This document shows positions 26,576-41,392 of a stretch of DNA of 64,000 bases, piece after piece. The notes under the pieces are model-generated. The model was given only the letters and a program-made list of their open reading frames with translations. It was not told where the DNA came from and made no database searches. Every line of letters begins with the position of its first letter. Within the stretch, counting starts at the first letter, position 1. The position numbers were made by a program, and so were the translations under genes. This DNA comes from Monomorium pharaonis (lineage: Eukaryota > Arthropoda > Insecta > Hymenoptera > Formicidae). Location of the stretch: the NCBI RefSeq assembly GCF_013373865.1, contig NC_050467.1, positions 24,078,996-24,142,995 on the forward strand, in the 5' to 3' direction.

Positions 26576-27453
26576 CGTGGTTGCGAACGGTATCCTAAAA
26601 ACGTCGCTTGCAATTATCTCCGTTTCCTCTTTGAAATGTAACACACTTGTGCAAACCTTAATTAACGCATTGTATTCCGGAGATTTCGGATACATTAGAA
26701 ATTCAAAGCGAGACTAACCAGCACGTTTAAACGAAAACCGAAAAGAACGTTGGTTTCGCTCGGGTCTTTTTCCCTCGGGCCGAGATGCGTTGCGGCTTTT
26801 TCAGCACACGACTCGTTTCTTTCTCTCTCTCTTTTTCATTGTCGATAAAAGTTTCATGCGTCAAGGTGACGTTTTCTCGAACGGAACGATGGTCTACGTG
26901 CGCGTCGCAGCAAGTGCAGAATTTATGTTCTAGCGCCGCTAGAATCCACCTAACGTGCGATAACGGACGAACGTGCGCGCAAGAATGTCGAGGCGTGAAA
27001 ATTGAAGGCGAGACTTTAAGGCGCGGGGGTGACGAGGCGGGAAAACGAGGGCGCGACCGCGGAAAACAGAGCGGAATTGCCTCTACAGGACGCGGTCCGC
27101 TTCGAGGGTCGGTTACGCGCCGGTACGGCGGTGCAGCTGTGAAGTATGCAAATTGCGAATCACTCCGGATCGCACAAACGCCGCGCAGAAAGAGCCCCTT
27201 TTGCTCTCCTTGCACCGGAAGAGCCAATATTTCGCAATTGGAGCGTACAAGCGTAGCCGCCGTTCCGCTCGGAATCGACCTTTCTCGAGATACAATCTTG
27301 TGGATTTAGGATCCTGAAGGGGGAGGAGCTTTTATCTTGATCATAATTTTTATCGAGTCCCTACTAGCGAGTTACATTATTATCATGGCCCTTTATCGAA
27401 TACACCGTTCCGAAATACGTGCGGACAGTAGTTTAGGATAATGACACTTAAGA

Positions 27454-27459
<6 letters not shown>

Positions 27460-27487
<28 letters not shown>
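27460..27487 (+). repeat. (GA)n microsatellite
   Basis: About fourteen uninterrupted GA units. Confidence 0.95.
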
Positions 27488-27490
<3 letters not shown>

Positions 27491-27850
27491 TTAAATGGAA
27501 AATGCGAGAAAAGGAAAGGAGATTAAGAGTTTCTCTTAAATGTGAACATATTTTTCTTCACGCTGGCAATTCTTCTACTTTACTTCAGGTTGAACGAAGA
27601 GACCCCCGGGAAACTCAATATAATAATATTTTCCTGACGGTTTCCAACAAGTCTTTCGAGACATACGCGGTTGTGTGAGAAATATATGTATATATCAGAA
27701 ATCTTTCGTTAGGAAAATACCAACAAGTTTCGGGAGTGATTGAAGGTAACAGAGTCCAAAAATAAACTTCGATTGCGCGTGGTTGTTTAACTTTCAAAAA
27801 CTTTGACTGATTTTGCTTCTTGCCGGGGGAGGGTAGCCCCTTGTGAGCGT

Positions 27851-27897
27851 CACGTTCCCACGCCACGTTCCCACCCCATTTTCCCACGCCACGTTCT
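27851..27897 (+). repeat. Short tandem repeat of a CACGTTCCCACGC-like unit
   Basis: About three to four imperfect 13-15 nt units sharing CACGTTC or TTCCCACGC. Confidence 0.75.
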
Positions 27898-30800
27898 TCA
27901 TTCCTTCGTAGTTTTGATATTTCCATTGTTTTCGAAGTACGCTGGACAAAGCCGAAATTTATTTGACACGTACACCGCGCTTTGGGGCGTTATCGTCTGA
28001 AACGTCGCTGAAACGCTGTTGCGCAGTGTCCTTTTGTAACGCGACGCAAAACAAACCGCGAGCCCGTCTCTCAACTTTCCGCATTCAGTACGCGCAATTT
28101 CTATCAAGCTTTCACTAAATTTCTACCGAACGCAGTAGTTCGGTTCGCTTCTCCACTTTCCGCGCGCGCGGAAAGGTACCGCGCGTATAAATTTAAATGC
28201 TTTCTCGCGCAACGCGCCCGGCTAGCTCGTGCACAAATGCACGAGGTTTAATGAGCAAGCTAGTTATATGCGCTTATAAGTTTAATAATCTTGTAATAAC
28301 AAGGATAAGAGGCCCCATTGAGAAAGAACACTTACCTCGAATATAATCCCATCATTACCTAATTATAGGTTGGAAAAGTAGTACTTTTTGCAGAAGAAAC
28401 GAGTTATTTGCTATAAAATATCTCTGCAGATAAGTTGGAAGTTGAATTGGCGTTCGGTTTTTATATCTTCGACATGTCGAAGCGAACCGCGGTTGGCATG
28501 ATACAATGAAATCGAAATCCCGGGTAAGACAATGCGGGACAAAGTAATCAGCCAATCGAAAATACGATAAACTTCCCATTAACCGGAGTGGCACGAGAGA
28601 TGGACGACCGTTCTCGCAACACGGCACCAACACTCCGCACCGAGGTTATCCAGAAGTCAGCAGACCGTTTGTTAAACTTTACCTACGTGCACGATATCTC
28701 GCAGTTGCGCTCGCGACCCATATATTTGCCTCGCCTCTCTCTTTCCTTTCCTTTTTCCTTTCCGCTTGCATCTGACCTTAGGTTGCTTCCAGCTGGCGTC
28801 CACTTTATTACACTCAAAGCGTTCATTTGCACCTCTACGAGATAACAGTGGGCAAATTCGAAAGAATTACAGACCGTACTTCGTACAAATTAGTGCATTT
28901 CTGGGAAGATTTTACGAGTACGTGCACGAAAGAACTGATATCGCTAAAATATCTGAAAATGTAACTAGATGTAGATCTGAAAATAATTTTGTTGGACCGT
29001 TAAAATAATTGTGAAGGAGGCTCAACCATGATGAGCAATGCTGCAAAAAATTATGGCATTCTGGTAATCAGTTTTTTCTACATAATTATTTTGCGAATTC
29101 AACAAAAGTACGAGATCTTCAGATTTAGCTTTGTTTTTTTTTTTGAGGTACTTCAGCGAAACTGTTCTCTCCATGTAGGTTTCTTCTGGCCGAATAAAAT
29201 TATACAATTTTGCTGGCACAAATTTCTTCCTTACAAATACAGTCGTGCAGATTGGATGAAATTGTATAAATATCGATTTCACCATTGCGCACATATTTAA
29301 TTGAGCCGTATTTGGATCCGCATGCAATCATCAGTTTATGATGAAATAAGAGATTGGCCGGCGTAGAACAAATTTACATTTTTACGTGTTTGAATATATA
29401 TTACTCCTTTGACCTCTTTTTCCCCATGCTTCGCATTTGATTGTTCTCATACGTTTTGAGTGTTATTATCCTAAAATTGTCCAGAAATTTTTCAAACTAG
29501 GGTTTTCTTATAAAAGTCGTATAAAACTCGCAGTGAAGGCTATACCGTAATAAAAATTACGATCAGAATAAGAGCCCTAATCTGATCGCGAAAGTTTTTT
29601 ACGCGTTTCGTATTCCGATATTCCAAAAATGACAATGTTGCAACGGACCGTACATCTGCGGACGGACGAGATAAAAATGCGCGATGTCCAACGCTTTAAA
29701 AACAACATATAGAGATTTATGTATGATTTCTGTAAGATGAGAGAAAGCAATTCTGCGAGCTCCGCGAGCATTCCATTTTGACGTCCATCCCCCTTTCTCG
29801 GGCGTGCATCAAAGACGCGCGCTGCACACAATAAAACGAGCGTTACCCCGGCTAGTGCAAGACAGGCGCGCATTAACAATGGACGCACTCCGCCCGATGA
29901 GAAAAGCCGTTCATCCATCCATCTGGATGCCGTAAAACGCGATTCCGTCCGCCACCTTTTATCCGGATGGCAACGGCGCGACGCGCCGTCCTGCCGTCCG
30001 CATTGAAAGCGAAACTAATGGCGTCCGGCGGAAGGCGATGGTCCTCTTGATGCGGTCCTTCCCGTTCGCGTGAGGAATCTCACATTTCGTCGCCGTTCGT
30101 ATTATGAATGCGACGGCGGTGGCGGCGTCTCGTGCTCGTCTCGCGAGCACTTCGAACTATCGGAGCGGTCGCCCTCTCTTTCTCTCTCTATCTATCTATC
30201 CCCCCTCGATCGATACGTCGTCACTTGCAACCGCGACAACTTGCCAGGCACTTGCAGACTCCCCCCTGGCCGCATTCTTCCCCATGGAATTGAAATTCTC
30301 GGGGCGTCTTTAGAAATGTTGGTCGATCCACCTCGATAACGATAACGATCCTAGTTAACGGCGCTACACAAGAGTCTCTCTCGTAATTTTCGAGGTTACG
30401 CGCCGCAGCGGTCGCTGAAGAAGAGGAGGGAAACGTAAAAGGGTTTGTTCCTGTCAGGATGCACTTAAAAAATGTCCGGTGTTACCGCTCGACGAGGCGA
30501 GCAAAGCGCCGGCAGGGAGGTGCGCTTGAGAATTATGGTCTAAACGATAGCGCGCGACGCGCGTCTCCTTATAATTTTTTTTTTCCGTGCTTACGCGAAA
30601 AACCGCGTGGGACTTGTACGCTCTCTTCCGCGCGAGAGCGAGGGAAACATACGGAGGATAATGGAACGTAAATCCCCGAACTAATCTTGAAGAATCGGAC
30701 CACGTTCCACGGGCAAATGGGTCGAAGTTTGATGTACGGCTTTCGTAACGCCGACAATTCGACGAACGTTTCGCTTCTATATGTCTTCTGTTTGTTCGAT

Positions 30801-33800
30801 CAAATAATTCAGATAAAATAATCCGAACGAGATCTCTGACGAGATTTTAACGAGCAGTATGCCTTGGCAGTTGGTCCTCGTGTGACGTATGCCCTTTCGG
30901 AAAGAAAATTTCTAACGAGATTGAAAATATATTCCTGACTTAATTCGAGAATAGTCAGCTGGGATAATTTTTATATTTCCGCGTTGAGAAAAATTAAGTA
31001 CATAGCAAATTTACTGATTCGAAATTCACACTTATCTTTTATTTAAAGATTCCGCGACCAAATTTATATACAATAGAAACATGTGACTCATACATTTATA
31101 TTAGCAATCTGTTGAAACTGAAATACGGAAAATACTGCGGATCGTTTACGTTGTGAAATCAATCAAGTAAAAATTACATCCTTATATATAATCCCTTTTA
31201 TTTGTTAGATAAGAATATGACAGATTTTTATTATCTAATCTAAATTTATCTGATTTAATGGACAAAACCAAAATCAAAATTATTTTAGTCAGATTAAAAA
31301 ATTGTTCAACTCATGAATAAAATATTTCTCTGTCAACAATAATGTTATGATTGTCTCTATATCAGTTTTGTTTGTGATACATAAAAGAATGATAGTATTG
31401 AATCGAGAAATCCTTTGTATAGAAATACACAGTCGACAGAAACTACACGCGATATCTGGGTTATGCTGCACAGTTATTCCACCGTGTGTCCTTATGTAAA
31501 ACAGGATATGCGAATTCTGTGTCCTGCTGGTTCGATACAAGTCAAATATGCAGTAAGCTCTTGTGTCGCTCTCCATTTGCGTCTGTTCGTTACGTCGACT
31601 CCTCCTTTCGAGGAGTGCATCCCGTTACATCGTGTCTCCTATCCTCGTTTTCCTGCATTCTAACGACACTAGCAATGCATTTTCAGATAACAATCCAAGA
31701 CGAAAATAGTGATAGCGGCGAGTGCTCGTCACTGAAACTGACTTTTCCGCTTTATTGTTTACGCACGCGTTTCTTCCGCAGAGACGCCGGGAGAGATATA
31801 TTCGCTCGGAGTTTCACAATAACGCGCGAGCTTAAAGCTGAATCAACGTTTCGGCCGAAAGCTTGTTTTTTGCCTTCGTCAAAACCCATTGTTTGGCGCC
31901 ACACCATCACCCTTGTGAATTCACCTGCTTGTCGATATACGCGCGGTTATACAGTGTGCTTTTCGAAAAACCTTGGCGTGACGAATGTGTACGCGGCTGT
32001 GTGTAGTTTTGGTTAATTTTTCAACATATTTAAAAAAAAAAAGAAGAACTGAATACTTAATGAAGTTACGAGAGTGATGCATCGAAATCCATCACGTGTA
32101 AAAACTTTCATTTCACGGAAGGATAAATTTGTAACGAGGTAGAGACTGTGCTGAAAAGTTATTTGGGGGGGAAAAAAAGCACGGACTCGAAGAACCGAGC
32201 ATCCAAGGCACATTCGTGCGCCACATATGAATTTCCTAGGTGACTTTCCGCGAGAGATCATTTCTAATTTTCCGCTCGCTAATGTGCCTCGCTTTTCTCG
32301 AGTTTTTGCCCGAGTCGGTAAGTCGATTTTATTTCCAGCGGCAGTGAAATCCTGTACTCTAGCGGCGGTAACGGTAGCAATGGGGGATTGTATTCAGGGC
32401 GCCAGTAGTCATTTCAGCCGTGATTACGCTGCCTTTGATATGCCCTCTCCCCCCGGTGTGCGGGAGAACGCGTAATTTCATAGTTTAACATATAAATTGG
32501 AATTAGTTCATCAGTTATTGATATCTACCGGATGCGAAAGCCCGACCGATGACAATCACTCTCTATGCACCGACCGTATAATTTAATATGTACCCGCGTT
32601 TCAACAAGACGCGAATTTGCATTGCGCCACGATATTCAATTACAATGCATTTCAATGAAACGTTCAATGCGCGCATCGATCACTCGGTTTTTCCGCTCTC
32701 TTGTTTCCAGCTGCAACGAAAGACGTTGCGCCCGTAGCGAAATTATATTGACGATACTCGCGAGACAATGTTCGCTGGCTCAATATCGGCGGCGCGGCCT
32801 TAGAAATTCGAGTGGCCGCCTCTCGTTAAGTTTAATAATTTCCTATGCAAACATCCAGCGCAGGTCTCTCGCGAAAAAAAACCAAGTAAAAAATTTTATC
32901 AACTTTGAGGACGTTACGCGAGTCGAAAACGAGGAAGAGATAGAAAGAGAGACTTCGAGGAGGATTACTGCTTGGGCCTTACGACTCACGATCATGAGTC
33001 CCTGATCCTTGTAACACCGAGAGAGTCCCCTTCCCTCGATAATCTCAATTACTAGAGTGGGCATCGTATTCCGCAGGGCATCGAGGTAGACGTAGGTAGA
33101 TCGCGAAATCGGTCGCGGTGCGTATATCTACGCGTATGTTAATGCGAAGCGAGATGCGGGCGCGCGCGCCGGCTGTTAATACGATTAGCCCCGCGGTAAT
33201 GGAGTACGCGAGAGCCGCCGGGTTGTTGGCGGAGTGGCGCCTGATCGTGTTATCAAGACACTGTCAATACTTCCCGGTGCGGTCCAAGTGCCGCAAAAGC
33301 GGCTGTGTTACAAAGAGGAGACGTCTCCCTCTGTCGCTCTCTGTCGGCTGCGACGTTGTCATCCACGTAGGTGATTCCCTGTTACCGGTACATAAAGTAC
33401 CGTGATGATTTACAGGACGAATATACGGGCGGACTATATTGAGCGTGGCGACTTTTAGGTCGTCGGTTGCGGTGACGACGACGTGAAGTCGTTATGGATG
33501 ATCGCGTTATCGATGGTCTGCCAATATGGGATTCTCAATATCTCAATAGCGCCACCGACGTGACGGCGATAAAGATTGACGCTATTCGGGCGCTAATGAG
33601 TTATAAAAGCAGCAAAAGGGCCCAACTCGCCCGACAGGTTCGTCCTTCAAGACCGGGCCTTAGGAAATTCTGAATGAACAATTATATTCCAATTTTCAAA
33701 AAGTAATTAAGAGCCCTTTGAAGCAGAAACTGGAAACAAATTAGCGGAAAGGAAATCGAAATAACGATATTAATCAGCATTTGCAGCATCTAAAATGAAA

Positions 33801-35322
33801 TCAGAAACGAAGTCGAAATTGAATTTCGCGAGCGAACGTATTTACGTAGCTTAATTGAAAATATCGCCAATATTTATTTAAATCTAATTTTGGAATAAAA
33901 TATTTTTTTTAAACTAGAATCCTCTCGTTCTCCGCATGCGACAATATTTATTAATTCAATTTGGAAAACGTTTAATATAATCCACCGTTCGTTCGCAGCC
34001 AGAAAAAAAAAATAGAGAAATGTGACTTGACGCTGAGTTTTTCGTCACAACTTTGAAAGAAGAACAAACGCGTGCGCGCGAAAGAAGTTTCGAGCAAGGT
34101 TTAAAAAATCAGTGCTTTTACTTTTAATAATGCCTCTACGGCGCAATTAACTCGCCAAATACACGCTGATTAATGGATTCATTTGTGAATAAAGAAATAA
34201 TTCAAGTTTGTTCTCACAGTTCCGTTACACGTAGCGTCTAATCTCGCGACTAATGCGCATAATTCTCGAGCTAACGGTGAGCATAATAACAGCCATAATT
34301 GTTGCTAATGAATTTTACATTGTCGCGCCAAACCCGGCGTTGCGTTTCTCTGAATAATTCCGAACGGCAGATGGGGCACACTCGTAGCTTGTCGGTGTAA
34401 ATAAACGGCGGGTACTCTCGCGGTACGGAATGATCTTATTTTTCTTTCCTCTTCTCTTTTTCTTCTCTTCCTCTCGCGCATATCTTCCGGGGTTACGCCG
34501 TATCCTTCTATTATCCCAGTTTCATAATCCTGATATACCATATAACGATAGTATCGCAAGATGGTTTATGACCGTTGGCCATCCAGGTGGTAAAATCGAT
34601 CGAGTCACCCGACCCCGCGGCCGATGATTAACGACGGATCGGGATTTCGCTTGCGCATCTCATTTGCGCGAAAAGCCGCACGCGCGTCACCGACTTCTTA
34701 CCGGACGGAAAAGACCGAATCCGCTATTCCGTCGAGCTACGCGAAAGGCGGGGGGGAGGGGCATAGAAAGGAAAATGAATAAAGAAATGACGGCCTTGGT
34801 GCGACGCATAGACAGTGTAGTCTACGGTTTCTCTAAACTCTAAGCGAAGCATCATCCGTACTGCTCAGGGGGTCTCTTGGGAAATTTGGATTTCTGGAAG
34901 GCTTGGTATTGTTCATATACGGATGAGAATCCAGGCTTTCTTCCAGCCGACGGGCGTTTGCACTAATGGAAACGGTGCTTTATGTAAGCATAATTTCTGC
35001 CGCGTAATAATACGCGCGGAAGCGGATAATGGATATTTCGGTTGGATCCAGGGGAAGTTATAATATAGGGCTTGCAAACCAATCAGACTCGAAATGGCGT
35101 TTGCTGGCGCATATGAACGGGTTAAGCTTTGAAACGATGAAAGACGAGACGAAATATACTGTTGAATCCTTTTTAGTAACGGAAGGGTTGTTTTATTGCT
35201 GAACTAGTGTACGTACACTCTCTGTACTTAAAGTGAAATGGATATATATCTTTGGAATTTGGCGATAGCGAAAAGGAAACTTCCAGTTCAGTGCACGACA
35301 AAAAGAAAACAAATCTGGAATT

Positions 35323-35692
35323 ATTTAAAATAAAAGAGGAAATGAGAAAAAGAGAGCGCTGTTTTTTATACAAAAATTTGTTTGTGTATTTATTTGTTAT
35401 TACATCGGTTAAACGAGATTGGCATTCATTCGGACGTTTCAGCTTCCCTTTAAGCTGCAAAACCGAACGAAGAGAGCAGAAACTTGTTCTGGATTAGAGG
35501 AGCGCAACAATTTTTAATCATCTTTTACTCAAAAGATGGCTTATGATGGCTCAAATAAAAGCTGAAACATTCAAACGGATGCCAATCTCATAACCCCATC
35601 AACCTCAAATAAATGTACAAAAAAAATGTTACTTGTATATAAATAAAAAAGGTTCTCATTATCCACTTTCTCTTTTCCTCTTTTGTTTTAAT
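35323..35692. mobile_element. Foldback element of about 370 bp with long imperfect inverted arms
   Basis: The left arm (about 35323-35445) and right arm (about 35559-35692) are inverted copies with mismatches and small indels. The clearest pairs are GAGATTGGCAT...GTTTCAGCTT at 35415-35445 with its reverse complement at 35559-35589, and AAAAGAGGAAA near 35331 with TTTCCTCTTTT-like sequence near 35675. The roughly 110-nt loop contains a perfect 8-bp stem with a 4-nt loop at 35519-35538. No target-site duplication was evident and no protein is encoded. A solo foldback transposon derivative is the simplest reading; a structured non-coding RNA locus is less likely. Confidence 0.65.
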
Positions 35693-36460
35693 GAGAACAC
35701 TATCAATCGAAATTATTTAATTAGACAGAGTTATTTATAAATTTTTAACGTCGATTATCTTAAAAGGATTGCTACGTTTCACGTTAAGGACGAATCAAGA
35801 CGTTCGCGAAAAACAGTCCGTTTTTACTGATCTCGAGCTTTTTTCAGCGCGAGGTGCAGCGCGAACACATTCGTAATTCAGAAACGTTGTCGTTAACCTT
35901 CCTCGCGCGCGTGCGACGACGTAAAAATCCGTTTATTTGCGGCGATGCATATTCATGGCGCGCCTACCGCAAACGGAAAACAACATTTAAATGAAGTTAC
36001 TATACCCGGCCATTGCCTCTCGTAGCTTATGAGTAAATAAGCGCAAATGGAGCTGCGCGCGAAACAATAAACTCACGTTCGCCCCCGAGGAAACAGCTTT
36101 GCTCCGCAAGCCACGATTTCGCCGCGCAAGTTTCAATCGTGTGCATCACGTAAAAACTACCTCGCCGCGGGAGAAGTCGGGGGGGGGGGGAGAGGGGAGG
36201 AGGGAGGAGTACAACTTTCTCCAACCAGCTCGCGTTTTCCCTTTGGAAACGTTTTCTCGGCCCGCGAAGCGCGATAGTTAGGCAGCCATTGTTAACATCG
36301 CGGCTTCCGGGTTGTTTCATCCCGCGGCTCGTATCGGAAGTTGCGCGTTTCCTCCCTCTCGATTCTTTGACGAGTTTTCCTTCTCCACGTTTCATCGATT
36401 TTACCACCGGGTTAAAATTTCGCGCGGTACCAGGCGTAAACCATCGAGACCACCACCGAA

Positions 36461-36482
36461 GCGGCGGCGGCGGCGGCGGCGG
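36461..36482. repeat. (GCG)n triplet tract
   Basis: About seven GCG/CGG triplets, producing poly-Arg and poly-Gly frames that are not real genes. Confidence 0.92.
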
Positions 36483-39400
36483 TGCACGTCGGGGGTAGAC
36501 AAAGTTTTATGAAGTAGAAACTCGATAGGCCGCCCCGGCTCTGCGGGGATCCTTCCTTTTTGCACGGGCCGCGAAATGGGATAGCTTTTCGCACCGGCGT
36601 CGATATACACGGAAAGTGATAGCGGGTTGCCACGGGTCTTGATAGCATCCGGCTGTACGAAACGAAAATGTGTGAGCGCTTCTCTGTATTTCTTCCACGT
36701 CGTGGCGGTATCGCACGGTTCACCAAGTGCCGGAAGGAACAATCTAATATCGATCGCGTTCGCGGCTTGCTCCATTAACTACGGCTCAACGCGCGCCACG
36801 ATCTTGCGAGCGCGACGTAGGGACGACTGCACTCGTGCATTCGTTTAAAATGTCGCGTCATTAAACTTCGAATCAAACGGATGGGGAGGGTGCCACCCTC
36901 GCGAGGGACTGAGGTTCGCGTAGGAGTGGCCTAAGTGAAATAGACGCTCTCGTAATTCACGTTTCGCGATACCTATCTCGCGGCGGATAAAACTAGTCCA
37001 TTGTCAGGCGACACACAGTCGTACCGATATTTCACTTGTAACACATAACGCGTCCGCGAAGTGAAAAATGCGCCGGAAAGAGAGGGAGGGAGAAGAGGTG
37101 AAAGAACCTTGAGTCTGAGGAGAATCATATAAATGCTCTATTACTATAATAATAATAATAAATACTTTTATGGCAGACAAGGCGGCAATCTCTCCTCGAA
37201 TATCCAGTCGAGATCGTTCCATCAAACTTCGCCGGGAAGTTTCCGAACGGGAATCTATTTCAAGGTTATAGCTTTCAATAGCAATATGTACGTGGAAATT
37301 ACGACCCGCGTCACGAATGTTACACGTTACTTGTAACTCGTAATGAAACGATAAAATTTTGGTTTAAATTAATTGAATCTCTCGCTTAAAATTACGTAGA
37401 CGTTCTTATTTCACTATTGTTGAATTCGCGCCACCTTCCCCGAATACCGTTTATATCACATAAAATTGATTTGTGATAAAATAGCCAATTTCTTTTTTTT
37501 AGTCACGCGTGGCAATCTGGATTGCTAAGCGAAGATAGATAATTACACAGTTTGTAACACGGACGCAACACACGCACGCACACAATATTAAAAAAAAAAA
37601 GTCATTATCGGGACATCCATCTCCTCTTGCTCGTAGACGTGCGTTGCATAATACGAAATAGAAGCTCGAAATAAAAAGTTGGCAATGATTAATGCGCGGA
37701 AGCACCGCTAATGAACAACGTTATCGCTTTTTTAATCCGTTAAAATTAAGATGAATAGTCTTCAATCTCAGATACGAATCGCCTGACACCTCGTAATTAT
37801 TACCTACGGTTGCACATCAGATCGATGCAACTTTCGATGAAAATGTTGCAACAAACGGGTGCAATTCTTAAATGTTATCCGTGTCAACAATATTATCCTC
37901 ATTCGCTCCCTCTCTGCCTCGTGTCAGATCGTGATAGTGAAAATAATGAAGAGATATTCTACGAGAGTTGCACAGCCGCAATTTCTGGCAACAGTTTGGC
38001 AGCGGCCAAGTTCGGAGTAACCCGGCCGTAAATGATCATTCAAATTTACATCGTGAAAGTAAAAGCTACGATCGCAGGGAAAGGGGTATATTTCGTAGAG
38101 TAGGTAAAGACCTGGGGGAATCGTAAAATGGGATATGTAAGAACCACGCCGAGGGTTTATGTGTTGACTGCCTTGCACGTTTTTACTGAGTCGACACCGC
38201 CACAAATTCATGACCGGTGAACACCTCATAACAAAATACAAGTCATTTCTCATATACGCACAATATTTACGACGATTTAAAGTTTTTTTGATAAAAAATT
38301 CTAAAATGTGACCCCGTAAAAGAGTCGCCGTTAATCAATTTGTTAATTTTAAGAAAAAAAAAGTAAAACTGTTTGAATTGATAGTCTTAAGGAAAGACTT
38401 TTTCTTTCACTGCGTTTTATAATGAACTTTAGTGATTATAATTTTATTAAAATGGAGTTGTGAAACTTTAATAAAATACGGACGAATGTATTTGAAATTG
38501 CATTAGTTAGGAAATGAATATCGAGATTAAAAACATAATTATTTCGAAAGGGTTTCTTTCCTCTTGCTTTTTATTGCTCTGGAGCGTGGACTCGCTGCGC
38601 GGGGGATTTTAGTACGAAAATTAATGGACAAAAAGTTTGATTTGATAGACCAAAAACCTTCTTGTCTCGAGAACAAAACGGTTCCGTGGGCGGAAGGCGA
38701 CAAGAAGGAACAGTCTAGTCCGGTTAAAGGAGTTAAATCGATCAATCCTTAACTTCCACCAAGAATCGACACGGAGAAAAATGTACGCGGTCCTTCTTTA
38801 GCCGCCCTTTTCGCTCGCAAATTCGCATTCACATTTATAAAATACGATCGATGCCGTCTCCACGATTAAGATCAAGCACACTTGCGAGAAGTGTTCGCTA
38901 CGGCATTTCAACAATGGCTGACCACACGAGGGATAATCTCCCACTCTCGTGATTATTCTTTACGAGATAAAGAGAAGCACGTATCGCGAGAATCGTTTAA
39001 CCCTTAAGACTTCTAAAATTGAGGAAGAAAGTAGAAGCGAAGTTAACGATTGCTAAAGTCGCAGGGGATGCAGAGCGAGTGAAAAGTGCTCGAAGTCGCG
39101 TTGTACCTCGATGGAGCCTCGGACGAGAGGTTTTCTCTCACGCGCATAAAAACGAAGTTTCGCAAACTGCGAAATAGCGTTGTCGCGTGGAGCGCGGTAT
39201 AAAATACGTAGAATGCGAAATTGATAGTAGTTTAAAGCTAAACTTTGCGGGTCCAACGTGTTTCCATTACTCGGCACTCGAATCAGTCGCGGGAACTGAA
39301 TTTCACTTACCGCGTATCGCCGCACGACGACGCGAAATGATACTGTCGCATAACGCTAAACCTCCAATTTCGCTGGGCTTCACACGGGGAGAGGGCGCTT

Positions 39401-40212
39401 TATTAATATCCCTAATTAGCGCGACGTCAGAATAATAATAATTGGAGAGCGTTGGTGCGTCAAGCGAGCATTAACAAAATTGATGGTCCCCAATTAGGAG
39501 CACGAAAGAATGGGAAAGAGCTTCTGCTGTCTTACTCATCAAAGCCAACGGACGTCGAATACAACGCGTCTGTCCACACAAAGCGGATCCGCGCCCACCG
39601 CATCTTCGGCACTTCAACGTAACGCCGCGTAAATGTATATTCCGAGCACATCATCATCGAACACGATCCCCATACATGCCGATACAAAAACACGGTTCAC
39701 GGTGACGACGCGCGCTGAGAGAGTATTAACGATTTAATACTGTTAAAGCGCCGTGAGGTTAATCCATCAGTCGGATCAAAGCAACATCCGCGTCACTTAG
39801 AAAATGACTTTAACACACATCGGGCCGACCAGATACGTACAAGCGTATTCAACTTACCCTACGTACGAGCCGATATTACATTACGTTTTTTTTTTCCTTG
39901 CCACTCGCACTTTGCCACGTACCGTAGCACGAGGAAACGGCCATTGTCGTCGATAATAAAATCTCGAAACTGCCTGCGTGGCATAGCAAAAAGTAAGACC
40001 GTCGATTAAAAATTCGTTTGCACGGTCCCTTTTTTTGTTTTGTTTAAAATAAAAGGTTCGATAGAGATAGGCAGGCCCCGTGATCGTTTAACCTTTCACG
40101 GAATACGTTTAAACTTTGACCATAACACTTTCGGAACCTGCGGCATCCCTCCGCGTCAGCGTTCACGCTTGTCACTAGATCGATCCAGCTTTCGCGCCTT
40201 CCGAAGAGACAC

Positions 40213-40230
40213 GAGAGAGAGAGAGAGAGA
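40213..40230 (+). repeat. (GA)n microsatellite, short
   Basis: About nine GA units. Confidence 0.9.
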
Positions 40231-41094
40231 CACGCCTCCTTCTTAAATGACTTTTACAGATTATGCAAGAGATGACAATATGTTAATGATAAACGACAAG
40301 GTATGCATATGCAATCTCCGGTATTGCACGTTTCGGTTTCGCATATTGGTATCGCGATTGCTCCGAATAAGATTGAAGGGCGTTGACGTTCCACGTGGAC
40401 GATCGGTTGCCTCCGTTTTATAGGATTTCTCATCTGAACAAGTTGGAAAAATTGGGATAAAAAGGAAAGTGTGAGAAACTCAATTGCTATGAACCGAAAT
40501 ATCTCTTGCGGATTTATTATTTATTAAATATATATAAATTTATCGATGTACTACTGGGCCCGTAATTTCGTATGGGTTACATATAAAATTATCACGGTCT
40601 CTTATACCGCACATATAATTAAATGTTTGCGTTGCGTCGTTTGCATATAATTATTTTAATTACGACTGCTCGATCTCTTTTAATGTAACATTAATTCGAT
40701 GCTGTTATCACGACAAATAAACAACATTGGACGCGTACGATCTGATCGTGTGATTCATGCGATTTATATAAATTGCTTTTAAACGAATTTTATTATTATT
40801 GGCAAATCAAGATAATACGTATTGTATTTCTAATTATATTTATAACAATAGATACCGTTCTGCGTAATATTAATTAAACTCGCGACGGTGGCTCGTCGTA
40901 ACTTTACATTAATCCTCACATCTTTCATCGAGATACGAGTATTCCGAAAGTGTACAATCTTTAATTACACGACATGTGCTCGCTCTAAGTACATTTATCG
41001 AATCTGCAGAAGCAGCGCGGCAATTATCGGAGAATCGATTTTATCGAAATTATACATTGATATCGCCGGACAGGACGAACGGCAACAGTCAGTA

Positions 41095-41114
41095 GTGTAG
41101 ACATGTGTCTACAC
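41095..41114. repeat. Perfect 8-bp hairpin
   Basis: GTGTAGAC and GTCTACAC arms around an ATGT loop. No U-tract or gene context points to a terminator. Confidence 0.8.
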
Positions 41115-41375
41115 GACAATTAAGCCGGGCTTTCCGTCGCTGCTTTGCTCATACCATTAAGCTTGATTAAGTCACCGACATGTCGAGTCATACGTCGCAT
41201 ATACAACGCGACGTACGTAATACGTGTATAATATTTCGCTCACGCGCTCTCACCTTACAAATTTCTCTATTCATGCTTCTTGCGCGGGTTTCGCGCAAAT
41301 TCCTACGGGAGAGGAGGCGCGTGTGAGCCTGAAGGTTTGATTGATCAGGTGTAACAGATGTATGGACAGGATGTT

Positions 41376-41392
41376 CACACACACACACACAC
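41376..41392 (+). repeat. (CA)n microsatellite, short
   Basis: About eight CA units; the only notable CA array seen. Confidence 0.88.

Larger units (their letters stand above)
24311..35322. other. Intergenic: no recognisable gene
   Basis: Eleven kilobases without a recognised coding exon on either strand. Contents noted: poly-C run at 24406-24420, CGG triplet tract at 25125-25142, CT arrays at 25693-25715 and 26166-26200, a foldback element at 26373-26575, a GA array at 27460-27487, a short tandem repeat at 27851-27897, and AT-rich stretches at about 28980-29560 and 30900-31420. The open frames, including a 176-codon frame at 31486-32016 (+), have no recognised family. Confidence 0.6.

Noticed and set aside
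29022..29327. Overlapping frames on both strands in an AT-rich block
   Set aside because: Neither translation resembles a known protein, and each is short enough for chance.
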